This document shows positions 17,925 to 26,858 of a stretch of DNA of 32,351 nucleotides, one piece after another (within the stretch, counting starts at the first letter, position 1; each line of letters opens with the position of its first letter). The DNA comes from Fidelibacterota bacterium (GTDB taxonomy: Bacteria > Fidelibacterota > UBA8477 > JABMPR01). The notes below the pieces were generated by a model that worked only from the letters and a program-made list of their open reading frames with translations, made no database searches and had not been told where the DNA came from. A program made the position numbers and the translations under genes. The stretch lies in contig JAERTG010000173.1 of assembly GCA_016845065.1 (NCBI GenBank), positions 1 to 32,351 of the forward strand, read 5' to 3'.

Positions 17925-17952
17925 AAAAAGGCCTCCGTCAGGAGGCCTTTTT
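17925..17952 (-). terminator. Strong bidirectional terminator
   Basis: A perfect 12-base-pair stem, AAAAAGGCCTCC (17925-17936) and GGAGGCCTTTTT (17941-17952), with loop GTCA. A-tract and T-tract flank it, so it can work in either direction. It lies 13 bases after the stop of the 33-residue ORF (minus strand) and upstream of the next leftward promoter, which marks that small ORF as its own transcription unit. Confidence 0.9.
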
Positions 17953-17965
17953 AAGGAGGACAGCT

Positions 17966-18067
17966 TTATTTAATAAAGCTTATTACCATCAGGGCAATTA
18001 ACGCTACGAAAACTGCCGTTCGGATAAATACTTGTGTCGTTTTTGATTGATCTTTTTGTGATGTCAT
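17966..18067 (-). CDS. 33-residue single-pass membrane microprotein
   Basis: A short ORF with a polar, charged start (MTSQKDQSKTTQVFIR) and one hydrophobic helix (TAVFVALIALMVISFI) ending in Lys, the typical layout of small membrane proteins. A weak TTAGGAAT lies about 11 bases before the ATG. A strong terminator follows 13 bases after the stop, which a chance ORF would not need. I do not know a family. It is divergent from the DUF2892 gene. Confidence 0.6.
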   Translation of the reverse strand: MTSQKDQSKTTQVFIRTAVFVALIALMVISFIK

Positions 18068-18191
18068 GCTGTATAGATTCCTAATATTATCATCATTCAT
18101 TTCCAGGCCAGACATATGCATTTTGTGTGCCAGAAAGCCAAGTAAGGATGAACTATTTATATTGATAGCTATCGTTCTGAAAGATTTTTAA

Positions 18192-18404
18192 AGAAATGTT
18201 GGTCAGTTAGATAGCTACATCAGGATCATATTGGGAGTACTAGCTGTAGGATCGGTGATCTACCATTTTGTTGTAGGTGGGTTATTCTCTATCTATATCC
18301 TCATTCTGGTGATCATTTTAGTTCCCTTTTTCTTGAAAACTGGTTTGACAAAAGTATGTCCTATCATGAAAGCAATTGGTGTTTCCACTTTCAAGGGAGA
18401 ATAG
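18192..18404 (+). CDS. DUF2892 (YgaP-like) inner-membrane protein lacking a normal start codon
   Basis: This reading gives a complete DUF2892 domain of 70 residues: RNVGQLDSYIRIILGVLAVG, two hydrophobic helices, then TKVCPIMKAIGVST, close to the family's NVGxxDRxxR start and CPxYxxxGIST end. In YgaP this domain is fused to a rhodanese. The codon just before AGA 18192 is TAA, so the conserved N-terminus has no ATG, GTG or TTG. The first usable start is TTG 18231, with AGGA five bases upstream, giving 57 residues without the NVG motif. It may be a truncated working gene, a decayed gene or an assembly error. Confidence 0.65.
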   Translation, partial: RNVGQLDSYIRIILGVLAVGSVIYHFVVGGLFSIYILILVIILVPFFLKTGLTKVCPIMKAIGVSTFKGE

Positions 18405-18632
18405 TTCAATAGATTAAGCTGGTTAGTCCCCACATCCCACACCGAGAGGAAAGTGTCCTGGGATTATAATTTCCTTCGCACAAGTTGGTCTTGAATATGC
18501 TTCATTAGCAGGCATGATTCGTCTATCTTACATCATTGTTTAAAAATTGGGGGCTCTATTCATTCATCTCGACCAAGTCTTATATTTTTACGTCTGATCG
18601 TCTCTGGGATTATCCTATTTCCTTCTCATATA

Positions 18633-21452
18633 TTGGCTATCACAGATACTCTTGAAGTAGGTCGAGATCTTGAGGCGGAAAACTTCTACTATCTTCACAA
18701 TTGCACCACCGTACTACCCGATACCCATGGAACACTGAATTATCAGGATATTCAATCTCCCCTGCGTCAATCCCAGTTCATACCATACCACTCTGAGGTG
18801 ATGCGTGAGACACCTGCCGTATCAAAGTACTGGCACCAAGCCACCATTAAGAACATCCATTCAGGTCCTTTGACTCTTTGGTACTACTCAGGTTCTGCAC
18901 ATTTCTTCATGTTCGCTAAGGACGCAGCACAAGACGCTACTCTTAGTGAGGGTGGGGTCAATCTTTCCTTTGATCCAGAAGGAAAATTACTACCTCAAAA
19001 TCTATTCCCGCCCAGACAGCTCGTGCCGATTCATCTAGAAGCGTATCAGGTTAAGACATTCTACTGGTATTCAACCTATCCTGTTTTCCAAAAACGTTAT
19101 TCGTCATCTCTGGCGGGTTATCTCTGCACCGATGAATACCTCCAGCACAGGCAGAAAAAAGTAAATGCTGAAAGCATCAATTTTGCCTTCGTCATGGGAG
19201 TCATTGTCGCCATTACGACCTTCCTGTTTATCTTTTATTCCATCTACAGGGAGCCTGCCTTTTTTGCTCTCGCTTTGTTAGCGCTCTCATCGCTGACCTG
19301 GTACCTCTATACTAAGGGGCTACTGTTTACAACACTCCTGGCATCTTCCTCCTACAAATCTGGTGGCTATGAGGTGGGGGAATACATCCTGACTTCAGTG
19401 CGTGTTCTGGCATTCTATTTTTATGTAGTCGTTTTTCTGAGACTCAAGACGATTGCCCCTGGTTGGTACAAAACCTTTAAATGGGGAACTAGCATCCTGG
19501 TTGGCATCGTTATTACTGACTTCTTCTTCAGGTTTTTCATTCTTCCCCACCATTTTCAAATACACAGCTTGGGATGGCAAATGGCGAACGGTGGTATCGC
19601 ATTGATGTTGGTCCCCTACCTTGGCGTTGGTATCCATCTAACCATTCGCAGAGTTCCCATGGCAGGGATCTATCTCCTGGGAAATATCTTCAATGTGACT
19701 GGGCTCATTTTCCACACGCTCTCCATGAACTTTATTTCAGGACCGCTCATGGGTACCATCGATCAGTGGGGCACTGCTCTTATGCTCGTGACTTTCTCCT
19801 TGGCTCTGGCTATCCGCATGCGCTCCATAGAAAGCGAAAAACTCCAGGCTGAAACTGTGGTTATTCAAAAAGATTCAGACCTGAAGGCAGCCGCTGAGAT
19901 GGATGCCATGAAAACGTCCTTTTTCACCTCCATCTCCCACGAATTTCGCACGCCTCTGACCCTCATCATGGGTCCACTGGAAAAGATGTATGATGAGACC
20001 ACTGAGGAAAAGAAACGGAGTCGAATTGATCTCATCCTCCGCAATTCCCGACGTATGCAGAACCTTATCAATCAGCTCCTGGATCTGGCAAAGCTCCAAA
20101 GTAATAAAGTTACACTGCAAGTTGCTGAACATGATTTCACAAAACACATCAAGACCATTTCGGCGGCTCACACGTCACTGGCAGAGAGCAATAATGTCAA
20201 TTTTGAAACTCATCTGACTGATGATCAAGTCATGCTCTTCTATGATCGGGAAATGATGAATAAAGTCGTGAATAATTTACTATCAAACGCATTCAAGTAC
20301 TGTTCGCTTGAGGGTGATGTCATTGTATCGGTAATTCGTCAGGATGAGACCGTAACTCTTCAGGTTGAGAACAGTGGCGATCCTATCTCAACTGAAGATC
20401 AGGAGCGCATCTTTGAACACTTCCAGCGTCTGGAGAACCGACATCACCAGAAAGAAGGCACTGGTGTAGGTCTGGCCCTGGTGAAGGATCTGGTCTCGCT
20501 TCATCATGGAGAATTAAGCCTCACCAGCAGACCTGGAGAGCATATCCGGTTTACTGCCACTTTCCTAATGGGTTGGGATCATTTTCAACCCGATGAAATA
20601 CTGGTTCCCAACGACGAAGAGCTGAAAGATGGCCCCATCCCTGCAACCCAGCTAGACATTCCTACTGATGATTTTACTTCACCCATCTCAGGTAAGGATA
20701 TAGCTCAGGTTCTCGTTCTGGAGGACAATGAAGATATGCAATGCTTCATCAAGGAGGAGCTTGAGGATACTTATAATGTGGCAACTGCTGAGAATGGACG
20801 TGTTGGGCTGGAATCAGCCCGGCATAGCATCCCGGACCTAATCATTTCAGATGTGATGATGCCTGAAATGGATGGGTTCACCTTTCTGGAAAAGCTGCGA
20901 ACAGACCCCCTCATCTGCCATATCCCTGTCATCATGCTTACCGCCCTCTCAACAGATGAAGCAAAGTTCAAAGGCCTGGAAACGGGAGCTGATGACTACC
21001 TACTGAAGCCCTTCAACACCCGGGAGCTCCGCATCCGGGTGGCAAATTTGATCCGTCAACGCCAACGTCTCCGAGAACGTTTTACCCTGGATCAGGCTCA
21101 GGATCTGAAGGAAGTGACAGTCAGCTCAATGGACGAGAAGTTCCTCCGAAGCATCATGGATAGTATTGAAAGCAACATGGCAGACATGGAGTTCGGAGTT
21201 AAGGAGCTCAGTGAAGAGGTTTATATGAGTCGCTCGCAGCTTTTTCGCAAGTTGACCGCCCTGACCAATCTGAGTCCCACGGATTTTATCCGAACCCAGA
21301 AACTCAAACGCGCTGCTGAATTATTGAGAAAGCACGCAGCTACAGTTACTGAGATCGCTTTTATGGTGGGATTCCAGAATCCAGCCCACTTTGCTACCAG
21401 TTTTAAAAAGGAATATGGAGTCTCCCCCTCGAAGTACAGCCCTGGATCTTAA
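18633..21452 (+). CDS. 7TMR-DISM hybrid histidine kinase with receiver and AraC output (one-protein two-component system)
   Basis: 939 residues from TTG 18633. Order: periplasmic 7TMR-DISMED2-like domain (about 10-165), seven membrane helices (about 183-395), HisKA with phospho-acceptor His436 (SISHEFRTPLTL), HATPase (NKVVNNLLSNAFKY; GTGVGLALVKDL), receiver (about 692-805, phospho-accepting Asp740 in ISDVMMPEMDG, LLKPF) and an AraC-type DNA-binding domain (about 835-939). So sensing, phosphorelay and transcription control are in one membrane protein, like hybrid systems that control polysaccharide use in Bacteroidota. The true start is probably upstream: codons from about 18594 read LIVSGIILFPSHILA, a signal peptide, but no ATG, GTG or TTG precedes it in frame after the TGA at 18492-18494. 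CTG 18594, ATA 18585 or ATT 18558 are candidates. Confidence 0.9.
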   Translation: MAITDTLEVGRDLEAENFYYLHNCTTVLPDTHGTLNYQDIQSPLRQSQFIPYHSEVMRETPAVSKYWHQATIKNIHSGPLTLWYYSGSAHFFMFAKDAAQDATLSEGGVNLSFDPEGKLLPQNLFPPRQLVPIHLEAYQVKTFYWYSTYPVFQKRYSSSLAGYLCTDEYLQHRQKKVNAESINFAFVMGVIVAITTFLFIFYSIYREPAFFALALLALSSLTWYLYTKGLLFTTLLASSSYKSGGYEVGEYILTSVRVLAFYFYVVVFLRLKTIAPGWYKTFKWGTSILVGIVITDFFFRFFILPHHFQIHSLGWQMANGGIALMLVPYLGVGIHLTIRRVPMAGIYLLGNIFNVTGLIFHTLSMNFISGPLMGTIDQWGTALMLVTFSLALAIRMRSIESEKLQAETVVIQKDSDLKAAAEMDAMKTSFFTSISHEFRTPLTLIMGPLEKMYDETTEEKKRSRIDLILRNSRRMQNLINQLLDLAKLQSNKVTLQVAEHDFTKHIKTISAAHTSLAESNNVNFETHLTDDQVMLFYDREMMNKVVNNLLSNAFKYCSLEGDVIVSVIRQDETVTLQVENSGDPISTEDQERIFEHFQRLENRHHQKEGTGVGLALVKDLVSLHHGELSLTSRPGEHIRFTATFLMGWDHFQPDEILVPNDEELKDGPIPATQLDIPTDDFTSPISGKDIAQVLVLEDNEDMQCFIKEELEDTYNVATAENGRVGLESARHSIPDLIISDVMMPEMDGFTFLEKLRTDPLICHIPVIMLTALSTDEAKFKGLETGADDYLLKPFNTRELRIRVANLIRQRQRLRERFTLDQAQDLKEVTVSSMDEKFLRSIMDSIESNMADMEFGVKELSEEVYMSRSQLFRKLTALTNLSPTDFIRTQKLKRAAELLRKHAATVTEIAFMVGFQNPAHFATSFKKEYGVSPSKYSPGS

Positions 21453-21481
21453 CAAATCTGGACATTGCCTGGTGTGTCTTG

Positions 21482-21647
21482 CTGAGCCTGTCGAAGTATG
21501 ACACATCCAAGTCGTAAGGCACATCGTCCTTCGACGAGCTCAGGATGACGTGTTTGGGTTATCAACCAATGCAGCCCAGCATTTTGAGACACTTGGACAT
21601 TGAGCCTGCCGAAATGACCTAGATGTATTAGGTTTCGACAAGCTCAA
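21482..21647. repeat. Two REP-like inverted-repeat pairs between convergent genes
   Basis: Pair 1 is CTGAGCCTGTCGAAG at 21482-21496 with CTTCGACGAGCTCAG at 21529-21543. Pair 2 is TTGAGCCTGCCGAAA at 21600-21614 with TTTCGACAAGCTCAA at 21633-21647. Each pair is a near-perfect inverted repeat with two mismatches, and all four arms share a GAGCyTGtCGAA core. Such CTGAGCNTGTCGAAG elements occur dispersed in many bacterial genomes and often sit at 3' ends of convergent genes, as here. Confidence 0.75.
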
Positions 21648-21669
21648 CCTCCGGAGTCCCCCAAAGCCC

Positions 21670-23868
21670 CTATTTCAAAAGAAGCATCTTCTTTGTTTTC
21701 GAAAAGTAACCTGCTTTGATCGTATATAGATAGGTCCCCGTACTCATCTGGTGCCCCTGGGTATTACGACCATCCCATTGGACAGAGCGATACCCTGAGA
21801 CTTGGTTATCAGAGACCAGAGTGACCACTTCCTGACCAAGGATATCATAGATAGTGATCTTCACGTCAGATTGCTGTGGTAGCTCATAGTTGATAGTGGT
21901 ACTGGGATTGAAGGGGTTGGGATAGTTCTGATGGAGAGTGAATTTGTGCGGAACGGCTATTCGCTCATCAACATCAACCCAACCCAAAATCATCGTGTCT
22001 TGCCAGGCAACCAGATCATCACTTGAGATTTCAACACCCAATAAAATCTGTGTACCGAGAGACGCATTCTCATTGATATTTATAGAGAAATATGCACCTG
22101 CATTCCCATCATCGGTAAATTCACCTGGAGCCAGATCAGGATAGGCAATACTACCCCTGCCGATAGTTGTGGACATGGTATCGATTGAATACATACTCAC
22201 CACGATATTTCTCAAGGTGTCAGTCAAACCGGCATTTTCGATGAATAGATCGAGGTACACATTGGCTCCCTCCTCAATGGCTCCACCTGAAGGATGAAGT
22301 TGATTGTGGCTGTGTACCAGTAGTGGGCCATTTGTGGCAAAGACTTCTGATTGAAGCTGATGCACATAACCTGAATCAAGATTAACCACCTTTGATTCCA
22401 AAGTATAGAATCCTTCCTCTACTTCGAGTGACATTGAGGCACCAAATATATAATCCCCTGCTACCTCATCTTCATGGAGTCCATCATCAAACATTTGGAT
22501 TGAATCGACAACACCATTGCTAAGATTGATGAGCAACCCCCAGACTTCTATCTGATTGTCTATGGGATTGGAAACCTGTGTGACACTACTCAGATTGTCA
22601 CCTTCAATCTGAATTTCGACATCTGTGATCAGAGGTGTCTGAGAGAAGAGGAAATCGGTATTAAAAACAGCTGGCTCTACCTGATAAGCAGGTGTCCCAT
22701 CTGCACCAACATATGCATATTTGAGGATTTTTAGGGCTGGGATATATTCGACCTTCTGCATATTGAACGAAACCCCTGCCGCGCCCCCCATCATATCCCA
22801 GCTACGTTCAATCGAGAAGCTACTGTTAGCATCCAGTGAATCTTGGATCTTGGAGTATCTTGAACAGTTAGCGGGAGAATACAATTCTCTAAAATGATTG
22901 GTCGCAGCCAGGTTATTTCCACTGATCACGATATTGTCTTCGATGCTACGCTGCGTTGCTCCGGAATTGTTTGTTTCAAGGATGATGGCTGAATCAGGGG
23001 CAACACAGGTAACGATGGAAGGGTAGAGATAGTTATGCTGGTCTCTTTGCCATATATAGTCAGCCAGGTCATGACGTCCATCCTCATTGCCATCTTCCAC
23101 CTCAATACAATTCCTCCAGGCCAGAGTGGGAGGATACAGATTGGTAATGTTTGCATTGGAGAAATAGTTACCATCATTGTTGAATACAGCATAACCCCGT
23201 TCATTGATGGCACCGTTTACGCTGAGAGCACCAGGGAAAAAACTTGGTTGTATCCAATTCAATTCATCTGACTCTGAAGGATAGTGAATTGTAATGTTGT
23301 ATTGATCGTTGGAGTAGTCCTCAGTTACCCAGTCAAAATTCCGGGTAACGACCATTGCTCCATTTAGTTCTGGATCATCTATTGTCGCACTCCCCCAGCT
23401 GCTAAGGGTAGAGCAATGATTATTTTCATAAGGAATTGAACCCTCAAGTGCCGGCATGAAGGCATACTCATTCAGTGCGGATAAGACAAGCCAATCCAAA
23501 TGATCCATATCCCTTCCCAGTACTTCATTGTAGAGCGAATACCCTGCTCCTACCACACCATCGATAGTACCCATGGCTTCATCAATGTACTTTTGTTCAA
23601 CGACATAATTTGCTATGTAGAACTGTCGCGCTTCGACATAGTCAATATTGTAATACGAAAAGAAGTTATTTAGACCAAACCCACTGAAGGTCTCTTCAAC
23701 CTTCTCTGGCATGAGATAACCCTGAGCATATCCCCGTTCATAGTGAGTACCCCACAGTCGGACAACCTCAATACCATTAACCATGGATACATCACCGTTT
23801 ACTTCCTGAGCAATGTTGACTGAAAAACTCATCAGAATTGCCAGAGTTACCAGTGTCATTCGCTTCAT
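21670..23868 (-). CDS. Secreted C45-like Ntn-hydrolase (acyltransferase/peptidase) with type IX-like sorting domain
   Basis: 732 residues. Signal peptide (1-20), then a C45-type domain (about 30-400): RLWGTHYERGYAQGYLMPEK resembles the start of acyl-CoA:isopenicillin acyltransferase/C45 peptidase proteins, and NHCSTLSSWG offers Cys152 as the Ntn nucleophile, with VVTRNFDW downstream. Unlike classical precursors it keeps a long segment before the Cys. A middle region of beta domains (about 410-640) is followed by a C-terminal sorting domain (LHQNYPNPFNPSTTINYELP to the final LLLK). ATG 23868 has AAGGAGG well placed (complement of 23874-23880); the frame continues to GTG 23892 without support. 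It probably hydrolyses amide bonds at or outside the cell surface; the substrate is unknown. Confidence 0.82.
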   Translation of the reverse strand: MKRMTLVTLAILMSFSVNIAQEVNGDVSMVNGIEVVRLWGTHYERGYAQGYLMPEKVEETFSGFGLNNFFSYYNIDYVEARQFYIANYVVEQKYIDEAMGTIDGVVGAGYSLYNEVLGRDMDHLDWLVLSALNEYAFMPALEGSIPYENNHCSTLSSWGSATIDDPELNGAMVVTRNFDWVTEDYSNDQYNITIHYPSESDELNWIQPSFFPGALSVNGAINERGYAVFNNDGNYFSNANITNLYPPTLAWRNCIEVEDGNEDGRHDLADYIWQRDQHNYLYPSIVTCVAPDSAIILETNNSGATQRSIEDNIVISGNNLAATNHFRELYSPANCSRYSKIQDSLDANSSFSIERSWDMMGGAAGVSFNMQKVEYIPALKILKYAYVGADGTPAYQVEPAVFNTDFLFSQTPLITDVEIQIEGDNLSSVTQVSNPIDNQIEVWGLLINLSNGVVDSIQMFDDGLHEDEVAGDYIFGASMSLEVEEGFYTLESKVVNLDSGYVHQLQSEVFATNGPLLVHSHNQLHPSGGAIEEGANVYLDLFIENAGLTDTLRNIVVSMYSIDTMSTTIGRGSIAYPDLAPGEFTDDGNAGAYFSININENASLGTQILLGVEISSDDLVAWQDTMILGWVDVDERIAVPHKFTLHQNYPNPFNPSTTINYELPQQSDVKITIYDILGQEVVTLVSDNQVSGYRSVQWDGRNTQGHQMSTGTYLYTIKAGYFSKTKKMLLLK

Positions 23869-24063
23869 CTTTCCCTCCTTCTGGGTTTTCACCCTTTGAT
23901 TGACAGAAAGTAGCGAATATCAGATAGGTGGTACTACCAAGGAGGTTGCAAAGACTTTTCTCAGGGTTGCATCATGCGGAAAATGGTGCACCAAGAGGAC
24001 TCAAAGAGATAGTAAGATGGGGATTCTTAAGAATTCACGAGATGGTAAGTCCTCGAGAGGTAG

Positions 24064-24894
24064 TTAAGAGAATGTCTTGAAAAAACTGGCCTTTATAATG
24101 CCACTGAGCAGTAAGAGCACTCCAAAACTAGCCACAATTGTTGCCCCTGTGGGGATATCCATGAGAACTGAGATGATCATACCCAGCAAACTGCCGACCA
24201 CCCCAAAAGCCCAACCAAAAAGGAGGCGATTCTTGACTCCCTTAACGAATAACAGAGCTGCTGTCGCAGGGATGATGAGAAAGGAAAAGACCAGAAAAAC
24301 ACCGGCTATTCTCACCGAGGATGTCACTACGAATCCAAAGGTCATGTAAAAGAGAAAATCCCAAAGCTTGAGATTGATCGTTGTACTTTTTCCTCCTTCG
24401 GGAATCTCTGAGGTCTGCATGAATTGCTTTCGGTAGGTCCAGTGAAACAAACCAATAATGCTATAGAGCATGAAGGTTTTGAGGACGATTTCTGGAGTCA
24501 CAAAAAGTATCGAACCCACCAGAAGATGATTCAAATGTTCTGCGCCTTCTGCAGACTTTGAAAACAGGATGATCATTACCGCAGCTGATACGGCATAAAC
24601 GATTCCAATGATGGCTTCCTGACTCACAGCTCTGGTGAGAGATCTTGTATACGCAAAAATGGCGGCTCCCAGAAAGGTGAAACTGAGAGCCAACAGATAG
24701 ACCGGTAAGGAATTATCAGCCCAGCCCAATAGAACACCAATCGCCATTCCGAGAGCTGCAATCTGGGCCAAAGCCAGGTCTACAAAGATAACCCCACGTG
24801 TTACTACGTGGAGACCTAGATAAACATGTATTCCGGTTAATACCAGGGCTGCCAGCAGGGGCCAGATCATTAAATCAAAATAGTCTGCCATCAT
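24064..24894 (-). CDS. Metal ABC transporter permease (ZnuB/ABC-3 family)
   Basis: 276 residues with 7-8 membrane helices. LHVVTRGVIFVDLALAQIAA and the later RIAGVFLVFSFLIIPATAALL are signatures of the ABC-3 family that moves Zn, Mn or Fe. The ATG overlaps the binding protein's stop (ATGA), so the two are coupled. Last gene of the leftward metal cassette. No ABC ATPase follows, and none lies in the window, so the energising subunit must be encoded elsewhere. Confidence 0.92.
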   Translation of the reverse strand: MMADYFDLMIWPLLAALVLTGIHVYLGLHVVTRGVIFVDLALAQIAALGMAIGVLLGWADNSLPVYLLALSFTFLGAAIFAYTRSLTRAVSQEAIIGIVYAVSAAVMIILFSKSAEGAEHLNHLLVGSILFVTPEIVLKTFMLYSIIGLFHWTYRKQFMQTSEIPEGGKSTTINLKLWDFLFYMTFGFVVTSSVRIAGVFLVFSFLIIPATAALLFVKGVKNRLLFGWAFGVVGSLLGMIISVLMDIPTGATIVASFGVLLLLSGIIKASFFKTFS

Positions 24895-25769
24895 GGTGTG
24901 AAGGCTTTCTGCAAAGTTTCCAAATTATAGGCTAGCATGCTCTGGTATGTCCCTGTCCCCTTTCGGGCATCTACAGACTGAGCCAAACCAATCACCACTA
25001 CGCCCGTTTTCCTAGTTAAGTAATTCGGCGCTTTGTCACTGAAATAGGGTTCCATGGCAATCACTTGAATATTCTGCTCCTGGATGAGGTGAATAAGATG
25101 ATCCAGGTGGGTCGGAGTAGGCATGATACCGGGATTGGGTTCGACAAATGCGACAGCCTCAAGACCGACATACCGATTGAAGTATGGCCAGGTGTTATGA
25201 TAATAGATGAGTCGTTTGCCCCTGAGGTCGGTGAATTTCTCAGCCCATTCCTTTTCCAAAGTATTCAGGGACTCCGTAAATGTCAGAAGGTTCTGGTTAT
25301 AGGTTTCGCTATGTCCAGGGTCAATCTGCTTGAGATGAATCGCAATTGTTTGGGCAATTGCCTTGCCATTGGCCGGATCCAACCAGTAATGTGGGTTTCC
25401 ATTGGGGTGAATATCACCCATGCTGGCGTCAACCTTTCGGGTTGGCACTTCCAGAGGTGTGATATCTGCTGAACAATCCACAATTCTCAAATCAGAATTT
25501 CGTGATCCGTCGATGATTTGCTCTGCCCATTGATCTAGTTCCATACCCACCATGAGATACATGTCAGCTCTTTTTACCTTGATCATGTATGATGGTAACA
25601 CTTCTACATAATGAGGATCTTGGGAGCCTCTGGCAATGCTCAGTGTCGTCACATGTTTACCCCCAATCTGACTGGCTATATCTGCCAGATCACTTGTAGA
25701 GGCAACGATACTAATTTTAGCATGAAGGCTAAGTGAGAGGGCAAGCACCATGATAATTCTAGATAGCAT
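24891..25769 (-). CDS. Metal ABC transporter substrate-binding protein (ZnuA/TroA-like)
   Basis: 292 residues. Signal peptide (1-17), then a cluster A-I binding protein. Likely metal ligands are visible: His53 (SQDPHYVE), His127 (NPHYWLDP, with His121 nearby) and His191 (YYHNTWPYF), with an acidic residue near 240 (AMEPYFSDKAP). There is no long His/Asp-rich loop as in many ZnuA proteins; only DIHPNGNPH remains. I use ATG 25769, preceded by AAAGGAT, rather than the longer frame to 25817. It sits 11 bases after the outer-membrane gene and overlaps the permease. Zn is the best guess; Mn or Fe remains possible. Confidence 0.92.
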   Translation of the reverse strand: MLSRIIMVLALSLSLHAKISIVASTSDLADIASQIGGKHVTTLSIARGSQDPHYVEVLPSYMIKVKRADMYLMVGMELDQWAEQIIDGSRNSDLRIVDCSADITPLEVPTRKVDASMGDIHPNGNPHYWLDPANGKAIAQTIAIHLKQIDPGHSETYNQNLLTFTESLNTLEKEWAEKFTDLRGKRLIYYHNTWPYFNRYVGLEAVAFVEPNPGIMPTPTHLDHLIHLIQEQNIQVIAMEPYFSDKAPNYLTRKTGVVVIGLAQSVDARKGTGTYQSMLAYNLETLQKAFTP

Positions 25770-25780
25770 CTTGAGATCCT

Positions 25781-26809
25781 TTAAAATTTGTGTGCTTTGT
25801 GCGGTCCCAAAGACCATAGCAATTGTGCCTGGACCAGTAGACCTGGTTTGTGGTCCCCGTGTTGAGCCTGCTTCATAAATATCCTCAGGACAGTCGACTC
25901 CTCCGCAGGACTGAATCCAAAGAATAATCCGCCGGATTGGTACTCTGCTTCTTCTATATCACTAGAATAATCGACAATGAAACCAGCGTTCCAGATCTTG
26001 CTAAATTGATAATTCAGCATGGAGTAAGCGACAACAACTTCATGATGCTCTTCTGCTTCACCATCCTCAACATGGGTCATAGGAGCTTTCCGTAATAGTT
26101 CATTCTGCCAGGTAATTGACTTGTATTTACTGGGGCGCCACTTGTATTTAAAATCCAAACCCGCCATATTATCATCACTATCATCCATCAGTTGATAATA
26201 GCTGAGACCAACCTCCAGATGTGAGATATCTCCCAGATCAACGAATGATGAGTAGCGTGTAGAAAATGCCTTGGCTGCTTCATCATGCTGCTCCTCTTCC
26301 TCCTCCTCGTGAGAATGACCTTCAGTAGAGATACCATTCTCCAGATAAGAGAACGATATATTGTTATACCATGGTAGTGGCAGCAGCCAGTTTGCCTCCA
26401 ATCCAGCCGAGGACCATTTATGGTCACCTAATAGGTGTGCGACGGGTTCAGGTAAGACGATTTGAGGGAATTGGTGCAAATGCTGTTTATTGATTGCACC
26501 GAATTGAGGCCGAAATTTTCCGCCTCTGATGGCAAGACTCAGGGGAAGTCCTCGTTCAATTGACAGTACAGCCTCTTCCAGTTCAATGGGGTGACCATCC
26601 AGATGCTTATGCAGGTAAACCTCAGCCCGGGCATAGGGATTGACATAGCCTTCAATTGCAATCTCGACACTGGAGGCACTGAGGGTGTTCTCACCCTCAA
26701 ACTGACGCATTCCCAACTCCCCAATGACACTAATATCCGGGTTAACAGTTGTCTGGGCTATGAGAGAACTCAGACCCACAATTAAAAATGTAAAACATAT
26801 AGAGCGCAT
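25781..26809 (-). CDS. Outer-membrane beta-barrel protein with His/Glu-rich loop, metal-linked
   Basis: 342 residues: signal peptide (about 1-19), alternating beta-strand pattern and a C-terminal Phe, as in porin-like barrels. Two acidic His-rich stretches likely form external or periplasmic metal-catching loops: HSHEEEEEEQHDE (about 163-175) and HVEDGEAEEHHE (about 245-256). The central GGKFRPQFGAINKQHLHQFP resembles phosphate-selective-porin or zinc-regulated outer-membrane proteins. AGGAG lies just before the ATG. It directly precedes the binding protein by 11 bases, so it probably admits the same metal through the outer membrane. Confidence 0.75.
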   Translation of the reverse strand: MRSICFTFLIVGLSSLIAQTTVNPDISVIGELGMRQFEGENTLSASSVEIAIEGYVNPYARAEVYLHKHLDGHPIELEEAVLSIERGLPLSLAIRGGKFRPQFGAINKQHLHQFPQIVLPEPVAHLLGDHKWSSAGLEANWLLPLPWYNNISFSYLENGISTEGHSHEEEEEEQHDEAAKAFSTRYSSFVDLGDISHLEVGLSYYQLMDDSDDNMAGLDFKYKWRPSKYKSITWQNELLRKAPMTHVEDGEAEEHHEVVVAYSMLNYQFSKIWNAGFIVDYSSDIEEAEYQSGGLFFGFSPAEESTVLRIFMKQAQHGDHKPGLLVQAQLLWSLGPHKAHKF

Positions 26810-26858
26810 TCATGCTCCTGAAAATTAAAAGGTTATTTAATTAAGGTTAGCTAGAGAT

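Noticed and set aside
23935..23946. GGTGGTACTACC near-palindrome upstream of the C45-like gene
   Set aside because: It is imperfect and a single copy; it may be chance.
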